Below, piece by piece: positions 40,701 to 50,275 of a stretch of 64,000 nt of DNA. The stretch's first letter is position 1. Each line of letters begins with the position of its first letter. Source of the DNA: Micavibrio sp. (GTDB lineage Bacteria; Pseudomonadota; Alphaproteobacteria; Micavibrionales; Micavibrionaceae); the NCBI GenBank assembly GCA_026989265.1, contig JALSJP010000016.1:1-64000 (forward strand), written 5' to 3'. A model generated the notes under the pieces. That model saw only the letters and a program-made list of their open reading frames with translations. It was not told where the DNA came from and did no database searches. The position numbers and the translations under genes are program-made.

Positions 40701-42536
40701 ATGTTTGACCTCGCGCAAATGGAGAGGGGAAATCGTGTCCGCATCGATAGATCAAGAGACGATAACCTAACTGATTTTGGTAAATCAACACTAGTTGACA
40801 GGTATTTACTGCCCGAAGAACAGCCCCAAGATTTATTTGCGCGCGTTTCAATGTATTATGGCGATGATAGCGACCATGCGCAGCGCATCTATGATTATAT
40901 GTCTAAGCTATGGTTTATGCCTTCTACTCCTATTTTATCTAATGGAGGGACTAGCCGCGGACTACCTATATCTTGTTTCTTGAATGAGACAGGCGATTCT
41001 CTTAATGATATAATGGAACTTTGGAATGAAAATGTTTACCTAGCGTCGCTTGGTGGGGGCATTGGCTCTTATTGGGGAAATGTGCGCTCTATTGGTGAAA
41101 AAGTTGGACGTAATGGCAAGACAAGCGGCATTGTTCCATTCATCAAGGTTATGGACTCCCTAACTTTGGCTATATCTCAAGGCTCGCTTAGACGCGGGAG
41201 TGCGGCCATATATCTTCCTGTATGGCATCCTGAAATTGAGGAATTTACAGAAATTCGCAGACCTACAGGCGGTGATCCAAACCGTAAAGCCCTTAACCTG
41301 CATCATGGCGTTCTTATTCCTAACCGCTTCATGGAAGCAGTTGAAAATGACGAGGAATGGGCGCTTAAATCTCCAAAAGATAACTCTGTTGTCGATAAGG
41401 TAAGTGCGCGCGATCTATGGATACGCCTTCTTACTGCACGCGTTGAAACGGGTGAGCCGTATTTTGTGTTTATAGACCATGTTAATGGCGCTATTCCTGA
41501 TCATCATAAAATGGCGGGCTTAAATGTTAAAATGTCTAATCTTTGCTCTGAGATTACTCTGCCGACTGGCAAGGATCATCTTGGTAATGAGCGCACAGCC
41601 GTTTGCTGTTTGTCCTCGCTTAATCTTGAGAAATTCGATGAATGGCAAGATCACCCAACATTTATTGAAGATGTTATGAGATTCCTTGATAATGTACTAA
41701 CGGATTTCATCGAAAAAGCCCCAGATTCGATGAAACGCGCGAAATATGCGGCAATGCGTGAGCGCTCTGTCGGGCTGGGCGTTATGGGGTTTCACTCATT
41801 CTTGCAAGATAAAAAGATACCATGGGAAGGTGTAATGGCAAAAGTATGGAACAGGCGCATCTTCCAGCATATTAAACGCCAAGCTGATGATGCCTCGGTT
41901 AAGCTTGCTCATGAGCGCGGAGCTTGTCCTGATGCCGCCGATTACGGGATAATGGAGCGGTTTTCTAACAAAATGGCAATCGCGCCCACGGCTTCTATAT
42001 CTATTATTTGCGGGGGAGCTTCACCTGGCGTTGAGCCAATTGCCGCCAATGCTTACACGCATAAAACATTGTCAGGATCATTTCCTGTTAAGAACAAATA
42101 TCTGGAAAGACTGCTGGAGGAAAAGGGCATAAATACTGATGATGTATGGAGCTCTATATTTACCAATGAAGGATCTATTCAGCATTTGGACGCTCTTTCG
42201 GCGGAAGATAAAGACGTGTTTAAAACCGCATTCGAGATAGACCAACGCTGGATTATTGAGCATTGCGCAGACCGCACACCATTTGTCTGCCAAGCGCAGA
42301 GCGTAAATCTGTTTTTGCCCGCCAATGTTCATAAATCAGAGCTGCATGGTCTTCATATGAGTGCATGGAAAAAAGGTATTAAATCTTTGTATTATTGTCG
42401 CTCTAAATCCATACAACGCGCAGAAAGCAACGCTTCTTGGATGCGCTCTAAGTCAGAAGATGGCGATAAGGACAAGGGTGAACAAGGCAGCTTCAGCGAA
42501 ACTGGCAATTATGAAGAATGCCTCGCTTGCCAGTAA
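40701..42536 (+). CDS. nrdA: Ribonucleoside-diphosphate reductase, large subunit (class I)
   Basis: Reduces ribonucleotides to deoxyribonucleotides for DNA synthesis. The 611-aa protein has the first redox Cys in GLPISCFLNE (about residue 93), the Asn-Cys-Glu catalytic trio in MSNLCSEITL (about 280), the partner Cys in AVCCLSSLNLEKFDEW, the phosphate loop PTASISIICGGASPGVEPIA and a C-terminal shuttle pair CLACQ. It lacks an N-terminal ATP cone, so the dATP switch of overall activity is absent. The small radical subunit nrdB is not next to it. Two NrdR-like boxes lie about 90-135 bp upstream. Ribosome site GAAGGAG. Confidence 0.94.
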   Translation: MFDLAQMERGNRVRIDRSRDDNLTDFGKSTLVDRYLLPEEQPQDLFARVSMYYGDDSDHAQRIYDYMSKLWFMPSTPILSNGGTSRGLPISCFLNETGDSLNDIMELWNENVYLASLGGGIGSYWGNVRSIGEKVGRNGKTSGIVPFIKVMDSLTLAISQGSLRRGSAAIYLPVWHPEIEEFTEIRRPTGGDPNRKALNLHHGVLIPNRFMEAVENDEEWALKSPKDNSVVDKVSARDLWIRLLTARVETGEPYFVFIDHVNGAIPDHHKMAGLNVKMSNLCSEITLPTGKDHLGNERTAVCCLSSLNLEKFDEWQDHPTFIEDVMRFLDNVLTDFIEKAPDSMKRAKYAAMRERSVGLGVMGFHSFLQDKKIPWEGVMAKVWNRRIFQHIKRQADDASVKLAHERGACPDAADYGIMERFSNKMAIAPTASISIICGGASPGVEPIAANAYTHKTLSGSFPVKNKYLERLLEEKGINTDDVWSSIFTNEGSIQHLDALSAEDKDVFKTAFEIDQRWIIEHCADRTPFVCQAQSVNLFLPANVHKSELHGLHMSAWKKGIKSLYYCRSKSIQRAESNASWMRSKSEDGDKDKGEQGSFSETGNYEECLACQ

Positions 42537-42587
42537 ATATTTATAGCGACTTTAATAATGGCGGGGGGGGCTTGAATAGGAGTTAAT

Positions 42588-43037
42588 ATGCAAGATTTTT
42601 TAAATATGTATTATGATTGGTTGCGAAGCTTCCACATCATAGCTGTAATTTCATGGATGGCAGGTATGTTATATCTACCTCGGCTATTTGTTTATCATGC
42701 AGATGCCCCAACAGGATCGGATATGTCCGAAACTTTTAAAATTATGGAACGCAAGCTTTTAAGGATAATAATTAATCCAGCGATGATAATAGCATGGTTT
42801 TTTGGCATTCTTATGTTATATGCGCTTGGTAGTTTGTTTATGGCAGAGCCATGGATGCATGTAAAATTATTACTAATTGTTTTAATGACAGCTATGCACC
42901 ATGTTTACGCTCGCCACGTGAAATCATTTGCAGAAGATAAGAATAAAAAATCAGCAAAATATTTTAGAGTTATCAATGAACTACCTGCAATACTCATGAT
43001 TATAATAGTAATTATGGCCGTAGCAGAGCCATTTTAA
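42588..43037 (+). CDS. hemJ: Protoporphyrinogen IX oxidase HemJ (CopD-like membrane protein)
   Basis: A four-helix inner-membrane protein (149 aa) that oxidises protoporphyrinogen IX in late haem synthesis; common in Alphaproteobacteria. The first helix carries the conserved His in RSFHIIAVISWMAGMLYLPR (about residues 14-33), then LFVYHAD. The region MERKLLRIIINPAMIIAWFF (about 61-80) and the HVKLLLIVLMTAMHHVYARH block (about 90-110) are typical of HemJ. It follows nrdA on the same strand after 51 bp, with AGGAG before the ATG. Haem supply would serve the cytochrome c and CcsBA encoded nearby. Confidence 0.9.
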   Translation: MQDFLNMYYDWLRSFHIIAVISWMAGMLYLPRLFVYHADAPTGSDMSETFKIMERKLLRIIINPAMIIAWFFGILMLYALGSLFMAEPWMHVKLLLIVLMTAMHHVYARHVKSFAEDKNKKSAKYFRVINELPAILMIIIVIMAVAEPF

Positions 43038-43060
43038 TATTCGCACGAAAATATAGCTTA

Positions 43061-43924
43061 TCAAAGCTCACCATAATCCGCTTCGTAAGATTTACGCGCG
43101 GGGTGAGCAATATACGATCCTAGCAATTTCACATCTTTTGCAAAAAAGCCCAGCTCTTCTAATGCGCGATTAAAAGCCTGACTTTCAGGATGACCTTCAA
43201 TATCACAATAAAAACGCGCGGCTTGGAAGTTCTCATCAACATAGGATTCCAATTTGGTCAAACTCAAACCATTTGTAGCAAAACCACCCAAAGCCTTATA
43301 CAAAGCAGCAGGAATATTGCGAACTTCAAATAAAAGACTAGTTATGACATTCTGCGCATCTATCGGCGGATAATATGGTTCAGGAGATAATATTAAAAAC
43401 CTCGTCATATTATGGTCTTGGTCTTCAATACTTCTTTCCAGTACCTCAATATTATAAATCTCTGCTGCTAATGATGAGGCTATTGCCGCATGACTTTTGT
43501 CATTTTTATCCGCAATTTCTTTTGCCGCGCCAGCCGTATCGACGTGAACATAAGACTTAGCGCTTATCCCTTTTAAAAATTCACGACATTGCGGAATAGC
43601 GTGAACATGGCTATGTACGTATTTTATGTCTTCTATTTTAGCGCCCGCAACCCCAAGCAACATATGGTTAACAGGCTGGAAATGCTCACCTATTATGAAT
43701 AAATCCCCTTCGGGCATAAGGTGATGAACGTCAGCAACGCGCCCCGCTATCGTATTATCAACAGGAATCATAGCCAGATCAGCCCTGCCATCATTAACCG
43801 CATTAAATGCATCATCAAAAGACTCGCAAGGAATGGTCTTAAGCTCAGGAAAAACGCTGCGACATGCCATATCCGAATATGCTCCATGCGCACCTTGAAA
43901 TGCTATTGACTTGTAATTACTCAT
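43061..43924 (-). CDS. pheA: Prephenate dehydratase
   Basis: Converts prephenate to phenylpyruvate for phenylalanine synthesis. In the 287-aa protein, SIAFQGAHGAYSDMACRSVF (about residues 5-25), MIPVDNTIAGRVADVHHLM and the catalytic Thr block DHNMTRFLIL (about 185) are followed by a C-terminal ACT domain for Phe feedback (VRNIPAALYKALGGFATNGL, KLESYVDENFQAARFYCDIE). This is a stand-alone dehydratase without a chorismate mutase domain. An in-frame ATG at 43939 is an alternative start. It is divergent from the cytochrome c gene, an arrangement common in Alphaproteobacteria. Confidence 0.95.
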   Translation of the reverse strand: MSNYKSIAFQGAHGAYSDMACRSVFPELKTIPCESFDDAFNAVNDGRADLAMIPVDNTIAGRVADVHHLMPEGDLFIIGEHFQPVNHMLLGVAGAKIEDIKYVHSHVHAIPQCREFLKGISAKSYVHVDTAGAAKEIADKNDKSHAAIASSLAAEIYNIEVLERSIEDQDHNMTRFLILSPEPYYPPIDAQNVITSLLFEVRNIPAALYKALGGFATNGLSLTKLESYVDENFQAARFYCDIEGHPESQAFNRALEELGFFAKDVKLLGSYIAHPARKSYEADYGEL

Positions 43925-44035
43925 ATTATCATCTTTCATAAATTATATGATGCATATAAACATATATATCCCTCTCGACAAGAATAATAAAGCTATGATA
44001 TATTTGGCTTGTCTTAATTTACAAAGTTTTTTAAA

Positions 44036-44590
44036 ATGATCGGTTCAGGAATGATTAAATTTTTCTCAGCAATATTAGTTGCAGGCATTACACTAACGTT
44101 AATTAGCTTCATTGGCAACAAAGCCATTATCGCGCAAGAGCTTGAAAAAGATGCCGTCCCTATTGAGGTTATAGCCAAAGTTAAGACAGAGCCTAAGCAA
44201 GTAAAAACAACAAATAACGAAGAAGTAGCAATTGAAACAGCCGAAGAAGCCCCTGCTTCACTCGAAGAGTTAATAGCTAGTGCTGACCTTAAAAAAGGTG
44301 CTAAACTATCAAAGAAATGCGCAGCATGTCATTCATTTAATGAGGGTGGAAAGCACAAAATCGGGCCAAATCTATGGAATATTGTTGGCTCAAAAGCAGC
44401 CACAAAAGACGGCTTTAAATATTCTAAAGCCCTAATATCATTCGACGGGGAGTGGAATCACGCTTCGCTTAACGAGTTCATATTAAAGCCCAAGAAATTT
44501 ATTTCAGGTACAAAAATGGGATATGCTGGCATGAAGAAAATAGAAGATAGAGCCGCGCTAATCGCATGGATGCAAACTCAATCTGAATAA
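44036..44590 (+). CDS. Membrane-anchored c-type cytochrome (cytochrome c2 / CycM-like)
   Basis: A 184-aa electron carrier of the periplasmic face. The N-terminal uncleaved helix (about residues 7-27, IKFFSAILVAGITLTLISFI) is followed by an acidic/Pro-Ala linker (about 40-75) and a class I cytochrome domain: haem site CAACHSF (about 96-102), GGKHKIGPNLWNIVGSKAAT, and the axial Met in FISGTKMGYAGMK (about 160). It needs a haem-ligation system, which here could be the CcsBA encoded at 32-35 kb. It overlaps the convergent kamA-like gene by 13 bp. Confidence 0.93.
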   Translation: MIGSGMIKFFSAILVAGITLTLISFIGNKAIIAQELEKDAVPIEVIAKVKTEPKQVKTTNNEEVAIETAEEAPASLEELIASADLKKGAKLSKKCAACHSFNEGGKHKIGPNLWNIVGSKAATKDGFKYSKALISFDGEWNHASLNEFILKPKKFISGTKMGYAGMKKIEDRAALIAWMQTQSE

Positions 44591-45546
44591 TCATTATAAG
44601 AGTGCTTACCCCCCTTATAATCTTCCACGCAATATTTACCATCATCATTGGGTATATTAATATATGGCGCATCAATGGGAATTTTCCCATGACCATGCGG
44701 GATATCTAGCATATATTTAGGAAGACAAATGCCTGAAACCCTGCCTTGCAATTCCTTCATAATTTCTTGCCCTCTCTTAATTGAAACACGAAAATGCGAA
44801 GTGCCTTTGGCTCGATCCAGATGGTGCAAATAATATGGTTTCACATGCATAGATATAAGTTTTTTGAACAAACTCTCAAGCGTATTTGCATCATCATTAA
44901 CCCCATTCAAAAGGACTGATTGCGACAAAATAGAGCAATTACTTTGCCTAAATTTAAAAATTATAGCCCTAACATCATCCGTAATTTCAGCCTCATGATT
45001 TACATGCAAAACTATATGCACAGCCTTGCTTGAGCTCTTAAAAACAGATAGTAACGTATCGTTAATTTTAAGCGGATTTGACACTGGAATGCGTGTATGA
45101 ATGCGAATAATTTTAACATGCTCAATTTCATCAAGAGCATCAAATATTTTGCTTAAATGGCGAGCCGATAAAATGAGCGGGTCACCCCCACTTAATATGA
45201 CCTCCCACACCTGTTTTTGCGCCTTTATATATTCAATGGCACGATTAAAATCATCCTCACTAAGGTAAGCAAACCCCACCCCGACCATATCGCGGCGGAA
45301 ACAATATCTACAATAAGCATCACAAACATTACTAACTTTGAATAAAACCCTGTCAGGGTATCTGTGGATTATCCCATTAATTGGCGAGTGAATTTCATCA
45401 CCAATAGGATCACTATTCTCATCATCAAGTATATTAAGCTCTGCTTTATCGGCTATATATTGGCGAGTAATTGCATCTTTTTCCGCCCCCGAAAGACTTT
45501 TAATAAGGTTTAAAATATGGTCAGGAAGCTTAGTGTCAGGATTCAT
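44578..45546 (-). CDS. Lysine 2,3-aminomutase-like radical SAM enzyme (KamA/EpmB family)
   Basis: A radical SAM, PLP-dependent aminomutase-like protein of 322 aa. The cluster motif is VCDAYCRYCFRRDMVG (CxxxCxxC, about residues 85-100). EVILSGGDPLILSARHL, RIHTRIPVSNP and a C-terminal PLP-lysine region LDIPHGHGKIPIDAPYI are visible. The short length and lack of the KamA C-terminal oligomerisation domain fit the EpmB branch, which makes beta-lysine for elongation factor P; no epmA or efp is in the window. ATG 45546 overlaps the pepA stop by 11 bp, so translation is coupled. Confidence 0.88.
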   Translation of the reverse strand: MNPDTKLPDHILNLIKSLSGAEKDAITRQYIADKAELNILDDENSDPIGDEIHSPINGIIHRYPDRVLFKVSNVCDAYCRYCFRRDMVGVGFAYLSEDDFNRAIEYIKAQKQVWEVILSGGDPLILSARHLSKIFDALDEIEHVKIIRIHTRIPVSNPLKINDTLLSVFKSSSKAVHIVLHVNHEAEITDDVRAIIFKFRQSNCSILSQSVLLNGVNDDANTLESLFKKLISMHVKPYYLHHLDRAKGTSHFRVSIKRGQEIMKELQGRVSGICLPKYMLDIPHGHGKIPIDAPYINIPNDDGKYCVEDYKGGKHSYNDYSD

Positions 45547-47041
45547 AATTATCGGCAACAAATCGATCTAAAATACGCACGCCAAACCCAGTGCCATATT
45601 TTGGTGTGATATCCTTATCAGACTTAATCCACGCCGTTCCCGCGATATCCATATGCGCCCATTTCATGTCTTTATCTATGAAATGTGATAAAAACCCAGC
45701 GGCAGTGCATGAGCCTGCTCCCTTGGATTTCGACATATTTTGTACATCTGTAATAGTTCCCTCAACATCTTTTTTCCAAACATTATCAAGGGGCATGCGC
45801 CATAATTTCTCGCCCGTATCCTTGCCCGCCTTATCCATTTGCGACCATAGCTCATCATCATTAGAAAAAGTTCCACAATATTCATGACCTAGAGCAACAA
45901 CTATTGCCCCCGTCAAAGTAGCCAAATCAATTATAAGGCTAGGCTTATAGATATCTTGCACATATGAAAGCGCGTCCGCCAAAACAAGCCGCCCTTCAGC
46001 GTCCGTATTTAAAACCTCAATAGTTTTGCCTGCATATGAAGTAATAATATCCGCAGGACGGTAAGCCCGCGCCGAAGGCATGTTTTCAACTAGACCAACA
46101 ATGCCAATAACATTCGCGGCAGATTTTCTTCTTGCTAAAGATTTCATCAAACCAACAACAGCAGCAGAGCCGCCCATATCCATCTTCATATCTTCCATAC
46201 CCGCGGATGGTTTAAGAGATATCCCGCCAGTATCAAACGTCACGCCCTTACCAACAAAGGCAATCGGCGGATTAGTATCATCCTCATCACCATTCCAGCG
46301 CATAATCACCATGCGCGAGTGATTATCAGACCCCTGACCAACCGCAAGCAACGCGCCCATACCTAATTTATGCATTTTCTTTTCATCGAGAATTTCAACC
46401 TCAACGCCCAAAGGCTTTAATTGCGCTTTTATGCGCTTAGCATAAATCTCGGGATAGAGCATGTTTGGCGGCTCATTAACCAAATCACGAGCCAAAAACA
46501 TACCATCAATGATAGACGCTTGAACATCATATAGATCTCTAGCCTCATTATTATCCAATAAGACAAAATCAGCCTTTAACAATATATTCTTTTTCTCATC
46601 ATCGGGCTTATCAGATTTATATTGCTCAAACTTATAAGAACGTAATTTCATACCAGCGGCTATATGAACAGAAATATCCATGTTATTGGCAAAATCACTA
46701 TCAGAGTAAAACTCGAGCGTTTCAATATCTCTATTCTCAAGTGCAACGCAAAGCTTACCGCCAAGTTTTTCAGCCTCTAACTTACCCAGATCATCTTTAC
46801 TGCCGCAACCAAGCAAAACCACATAACTATAGGAAGAGCCCTCAGGCAACATTAATATTTCAGTCTGCCCGAATTTACCCTTAAAGCTTTTGTTTTTCTC
46901 AAGAACATGGTCTATAAATCCGCTAAACTCGTAATTTAGCGAACTAACAGGCGCGCTTGGCTCTTTCCCATCATAAAAACATAAAATAGCAGCTTCTGCA
47001 TTTTTATTAGGGGCTTGTGAAAATGAAATATTCAATGTCAT
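45536..47041 (-). CDS. pepA: Leucyl aminopeptidase (M17 family)
   Basis: A cytosolic hexameric di-metal aminopeptidase of 501 aa. Metal and catalytic residues lie in GKGVTFDTGGISLKPSAGME (Lys and Asp, about residue 255) and MKMDMGGSAAVVGLM, and the family signature NTDAEGRLVLADALSY is at about residue 340; LATLTGAIVVALG follows. A divergent N-terminal macro-like domain occupies residues 1-170. It is divergent from lptF across 65 bp, an order conserved across many Proteobacteria, and followed by the kamA-like gene. Confidence 0.96.
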   Translation of the reverse strand: MTLNISFSQAPNKNAEAAILCFYDGKEPSAPVSSLNYEFSGFIDHVLEKNKSFKGKFGQTEILMLPEGSSYSYVVLLGCGSKDDLGKLEAEKLGGKLCVALENRDIETLEFYSDSDFANNMDISVHIAAGMKLRSYKFEQYKSDKPDDEKKNILLKADFVLLDNNEARDLYDVQASIIDGMFLARDLVNEPPNMLYPEIYAKRIKAQLKPLGVEVEILDEKKMHKLGMGALLAVGQGSDNHSRMVIMRWNGDEDDTNPPIAFVGKGVTFDTGGISLKPSAGMEDMKMDMGGSAAVVGLMKSLARRKSAANVIGIVGLVENMPSARAYRPADIITSYAGKTIEVLNTDAEGRLVLADALSYVQDIYKPSLIIDLATLTGAIVVALGHEYCGTFSNDDELWSQMDKAGKDTGEKLWRMPLDNVWKKDVEGTITDVQNMSKSKGAGSCTAAGFLSHFIDKDMKWAHMDIAGTAWIKSDKDITPKYGTGFGVRILDRFVADNYES

Positions 47042-47106
47042 AATATATTTCCTAAATAATTGGGTGTAGCTTTGAAACAGTTTAATAGTATAATCTACAA
47101 AACAAA

Positions 47107-48246
47107 ATGGCTAGCATGAAAATTTTTAACTATTATATTCTAAAGAACTTATTCATTGCCACGGCTTTTATAGCCGTAATACTTGCTCTTGTCATTTTCC
47201 TTACGCAATCTCTTAAGTTTTTAGAAATCGTCATTAGCTCAGGCTCATCAGGCAGTGCTTTCCTAACTTTAACAATACTTGCTTTGCCGCGTTTTTTTGA
47301 AATTATATTGCCGCTATCTGTTATGGCTGCGACATTGTTTTTATATAACAAAATGACAATAGACACAGAGCTAATAGCCATGCGCGCGGCTGGTTATTCT
47401 TCTTTTGCTTTAGCGCGCCCAGCAATAATAATAGGGATAATTGCAACAATCATCTTGTGGGCAATAACAATGTGGATATCGCCATTATCATTATCCAAAA
47501 TGCAAGAAATGCGACAAGAGCTGAAATCTGATTTTTCAAGCCTATTATTCAAAGAAGGCGTATTTAACCAGCTTGGCAAAGGCTTAACCGTTTATATAAA
47601 TGAGAAAACCAAAAGCGGAGAGTTAGCAGGTCTAATGATCCATGATACTCGCGATAAAAACAATCCCCCATCTACTGTTTTAGCAAAGCGCGGGGTCATA
47701 ATGATTGGAGAAACAAGCCAGCAAGTAATAGTTTACGATGGATCACGGCAAACATATAATACTGAAACGGGAATATTACAAAGACTTAGCTTTGACCGCT
47801 ACACCATTGACTTACCAGAAGGCGGAGTAGCTCGCAAACGATGGTCAGAGCCAGATGAGCGTACAATGTCACAATTATTAAACCCTGATTACAGCATAAA
47901 ACGAGATGTCGAGAATTTAAGAAACTTCTCTATTGAATTGCACCGCCGCGCCACTGCGCCTTTGCTTGCACTTGCCTTTCCCCTAACGGCATTAGCAATT
48001 CTGCTCTTAGGGCCAGCAAATCGCCGCGGGCAAACATTAAGAATAGGAATATCTATTACTGTGGTTATGCTTATTCAAGGAGCATTTTTAACCGCATATA
48101 ACCTTGCCCAAAATAATAGCAGCGGGCTTATATTAATGTATATATTGACACTTGCCCCAATATTACTTTCACTATTCATGCTAAGCAGCTTTAGCGAAAA
48201 CATACGCAGGCAATTCCTCTATACAAAAAAAGAGATAGCCGCATGA
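47107..48246 (+). CDS. lptF: LPS export ABC transporter permease LptF
   Basis: One of the two permeases of the LptB2FG complex that lifts LPS from the inner membrane. The 379-aa protein has the YjgP/YjgQ layout: helices at about residues 9-33, 48-72 and 97-120 (with FEIILPLSVMAATLFLYNKM and ELIAMRAAGYS), a periplasmic beta-jellyroll (about 130-260) and three C-terminal helices (about 275-370, starting HRRATAPLLALAFPLTALAI). It overlaps lptG by 4 bp. ATG 47116 is an alternative start. Confidence 0.94.
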   Translation: MASMKIFNYYILKNLFIATAFIAVILALVIFLTQSLKFLEIVISSGSSGSAFLTLTILALPRFFEIILPLSVMAATLFLYNKMTIDTELIAMRAAGYSSFALARPAIIIGIIATIILWAITMWISPLSLSKMQEMRQELKSDFSSLLFKEGVFNQLGKGLTVYINEKTKSGELAGLMIHDTRDKNNPPSTVLAKRGVIMIGETSQQVIVYDGSRQTYNTETGILQRLSFDRYTIDLPEGGVARKRWSEPDERTMSQLLNPDYSIKRDVENLRNFSIELHRRATAPLLALAFPLTALAILLLGPANRRGQTLRIGISITVVMLIQGAFLTAYNLAQNNSSGLILMYILTLAPILLSLFMLSSFSENIRRQFLYTKKEIAA

Positions 48247-49385
48247 TAAAAATAACACCAACATTAAGCGGTTATCTGGCAAAAAAATATGTCATTAATT
48301 TATTGATATTGCTTGGCGCACTTCTAACTATAGTCTACCTTTTTGACACAGTGGAACTTATAAGGCGCGCAAGCAAAAAGCCTGACGTGCCAATGATATT
48401 AGTATTGCAAATGGGGCTTTTAAAACTTCCAGAAGTCGGACAAGTGTTATTCCCTTTTGCTGTTTTATTCAGTGCAATCTTTACATTTTGGCAACTCACC
48501 CGCAAATATGAGCTAATTGTTGTAAGAGCAGCGGGATTTTCTGTTTGGCAATTCTTACTACCAATAGCCGCCGTCGGCTTAATATTTGGCTTAATGCAAA
48601 TAACCGTTATAAATCCAGTCGGTGCGGTTTTTATTGGTAAATTCGAAGAATTAGAGCGCACACATTTAAAGCATCAAAAAAATCAAATTGCCGTATTCCG
48701 TGAAGGGCTATGGCTAAAGCAAGCCATATTAATAGAATCCGATAACGTATCAAGCGAAGATAAGGCGGAATTAGTAAGCGGATATGTCATATTGCATGCA
48801 CAAAAAATCCAACAACTTAAATGGGTTCTCAATAATGTTACAATTTTTTACTTCACTGATAATAATAGGTTTCTTCAACGCGCCGATGCAAAAACAGCAA
48901 CTCTAAAAGATAAATCATGGCATCTTGATAATGTTGTAATTCATAAAGCAGGTGGGTCTTTTGTTAAAGAACCCACATATAAATTGCCAACCACTCTAAC
49001 CCGCCAAGAAATAGAAGAAAGCTTTGCCTCACCCGAAAGCATGTCATTTTGGAAATTGCCCGCTTATATAAGGACATTAGAGCGAACAGGGTTTGATGCA
49101 ACAAAGCTAAAAGTCTATTACCACAGCCTATTGTCACAGCCACTAATGTTTTGCGCAATGATATTACTTGCTGCAAGTGTATCTATGCGCCCGCCAAGAT
49201 CAAAGGGAACATTTGCTATGGTTGCGACAGGAGTATTTATCGGGTTTATAATTTTCTTCTTATCAAGCTTTTTGCAAGCCCTTGGATCATCGCAACAAAT
49301 ACCTATTGCACTTGCCGCTTGGTCACCAGCACTTATTGCTTTTTTATTGGGATTGGCGGTGATGATGAATATAGAAGACGGATAA
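48243..49385 (+). CDS. lptG: LPS export ABC transporter permease LptG
   Basis: The partner permease of LptF, 380 aa. Helices at about residues 14-35, 57-80 and 97-120 include LPEVGQVLFPFAVLFSAIFT and KYELIVVRAAGFSVWQFLLP, the coupling region facing LptB. A periplasmic jellyroll domain spans about 135-265, then three helices (YYHSLLSQPLMFCAMILLAA, FAMVATGVFIGFIIFFLSSF and the last). The ATGA overlap with lptF shows translational coupling. The genes for LptA, B and C are at 7.8-10 kb. Confidence 0.94.
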   Translation: MIKITPTLSGYLAKKYVINLLILLGALLTIVYLFDTVELIRRASKKPDVPMILVLQMGLLKLPEVGQVLFPFAVLFSAIFTFWQLTRKYELIVVRAAGFSVWQFLLPIAAVGLIFGLMQITVINPVGAVFIGKFEELERTHLKHQKNQIAVFREGLWLKQAILIESDNVSSEDKAELVSGYVILHAQKIQQLKWVLNNVTIFYFTDNNRFLQRADAKTATLKDKSWHLDNVVIHKAGGSFVKEPTYKLPTTLTRQEIEESFASPESMSFWKLPAYIRTLERTGFDATKLKVYYHSLLSQPLMFCAMILLAASVSMRPPRSKGTFAMVATGVFIGFIIFFLSSFLQALGSSQQIPIALAAWSPALIAFLLGLAVMMNIEDG

Positions 49386-49412
49386 TTAACTTGTTGCTTT
49401 TTAGTTAACTAA

Positions 49413-49440
49413 TTGATAACAAATAAATGATATCTATAAT
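49413..49440 (+). promoter_or_regulatory. Putative promoter for mlaA
   Basis: TTGATA (49413-49418) and TATAAT (49435-49440) with a 16-bp spacer, 57 bp upstream of the mlaA start. Confidence 0.55.
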
Positions 49441-49496
49441 AAAGTGTCTTTTCTGAGTAACTGATATTATTATATACGAAATACAAAGGTTTTATA

Positions 49497-50261
49497 ATGA
49501 AATTTACTTCAAATCTATTGCTTATCGTGCTTTCAACTGTGGTTCTTACATCATGTGCAAGCACAAAGAATAATGCGATATATGACAATGGGATAGTTAT
49601 TAGTGACCCAATGGAAGAAGCAAATAGACAAGTCATGGCATTTAACCAAGCCGTTGATAAAGCAGTTATAAACCCCATTGTAACAGGGTATAGAGCCATC
49701 ACTCCAAAACCAGCAAGGAGCGGTATTAGAAACTTCCTGCGCAACTTAAAAAGCCCAATAATACTTGCAAACCAGTTATTACAAGGTGATATCCAAGGCT
49801 CGCGTGATGCCCTGCTTCGCGGAATAATCAACACAACTATCGGTATTGGCGGCATTTTTGATGTTGCCGGGTATGAAGGAATAGAATACGAAGCCGAAGA
49901 TTTTGGACAAACCTTAGCTGTATGGGGCGTAGGTTACGGTCCTTACATGGTGCTTCCATTTATAGGCCCTTCATCACTGCGTGATTATGGCGGATATTTA
50001 GCCGATGGCTTTGCCGACCCTGTGCGCTTACACCTGTTCAAGCATGACAATGAATGGCTATATGCTGGGAAATTCACCGCCGATTATTTAGATCTAAGGG
50101 AATCATTAATAGATACATTGACTGAAATAGAGGCGAGCTCTATTGATTATTATGCCGCGGTTCGCTCAACATATTATCAACATCGCGAAGCACTAATTCA
50201 TGATAAAGATAGTTTAGCACAAAGCTCTATGCCTGCCTTCCCATATTATGAAGATGAATAG
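49497..50261 (+). CDS. mlaA: MlaA (VacJ) outer-membrane lipoprotein
   Basis: Removes mislocalised phospholipids from the outer leaflet of the outer membrane in the Mla pathway. The 254-aa protein has a lipoprotein signal with lipobox LTSCAS (Cys at residue 20). SDPMEEANRQVMAFNQAVDK (about 37-56) and the family blocks RNFLRNLKSPIILANQLLQG, FGQTLAVWGVGYGPYMVLPF and GPSSLRDYGGYLADGFADPV are clear. mlaC follows 14 bp later. The inner-membrane Mla genes (D, E, F) are not in this window. Confidence 0.95.
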   Translation: MKFTSNLLLIVLSTVVLTSCASTKNNAIYDNGIVISDPMEEANRQVMAFNQAVDKAVINPIVTGYRAITPKPARSGIRNFLRNLKSPIILANQLLQGDIQGSRDALLRGIINTTIGIGGIFDVAGYEGIEYEAEDFGQTLAVWGVGYGPYMVLPFIGPSSLRDYGGYLADGFADPVRLHLFKHDNEWLYAGKFTADYLDLRESLIDTLTEIEASSIDYYAAVRSTYYQHREALIHDKDSLAQSSMPAFPYYEDE

Positions 50262-50275
50262 AAGAGGAATTATCT

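Noticed and set aside
44578-45546. Calling the enzyme a true lysine 2,3-aminomutase (kamA)
   Set aside because: The sequence lacks the usual KamA C-terminal extension and resembles the shorter EpmB branch; without efp or epmA nearby the exact substrate cannot be decided.
49409-49855. 148-codon minus-strand ORF over the start of mlaA
   Set aside because: Antisense shadow of mlaA and its promoter region; no domain and no gene-like start.
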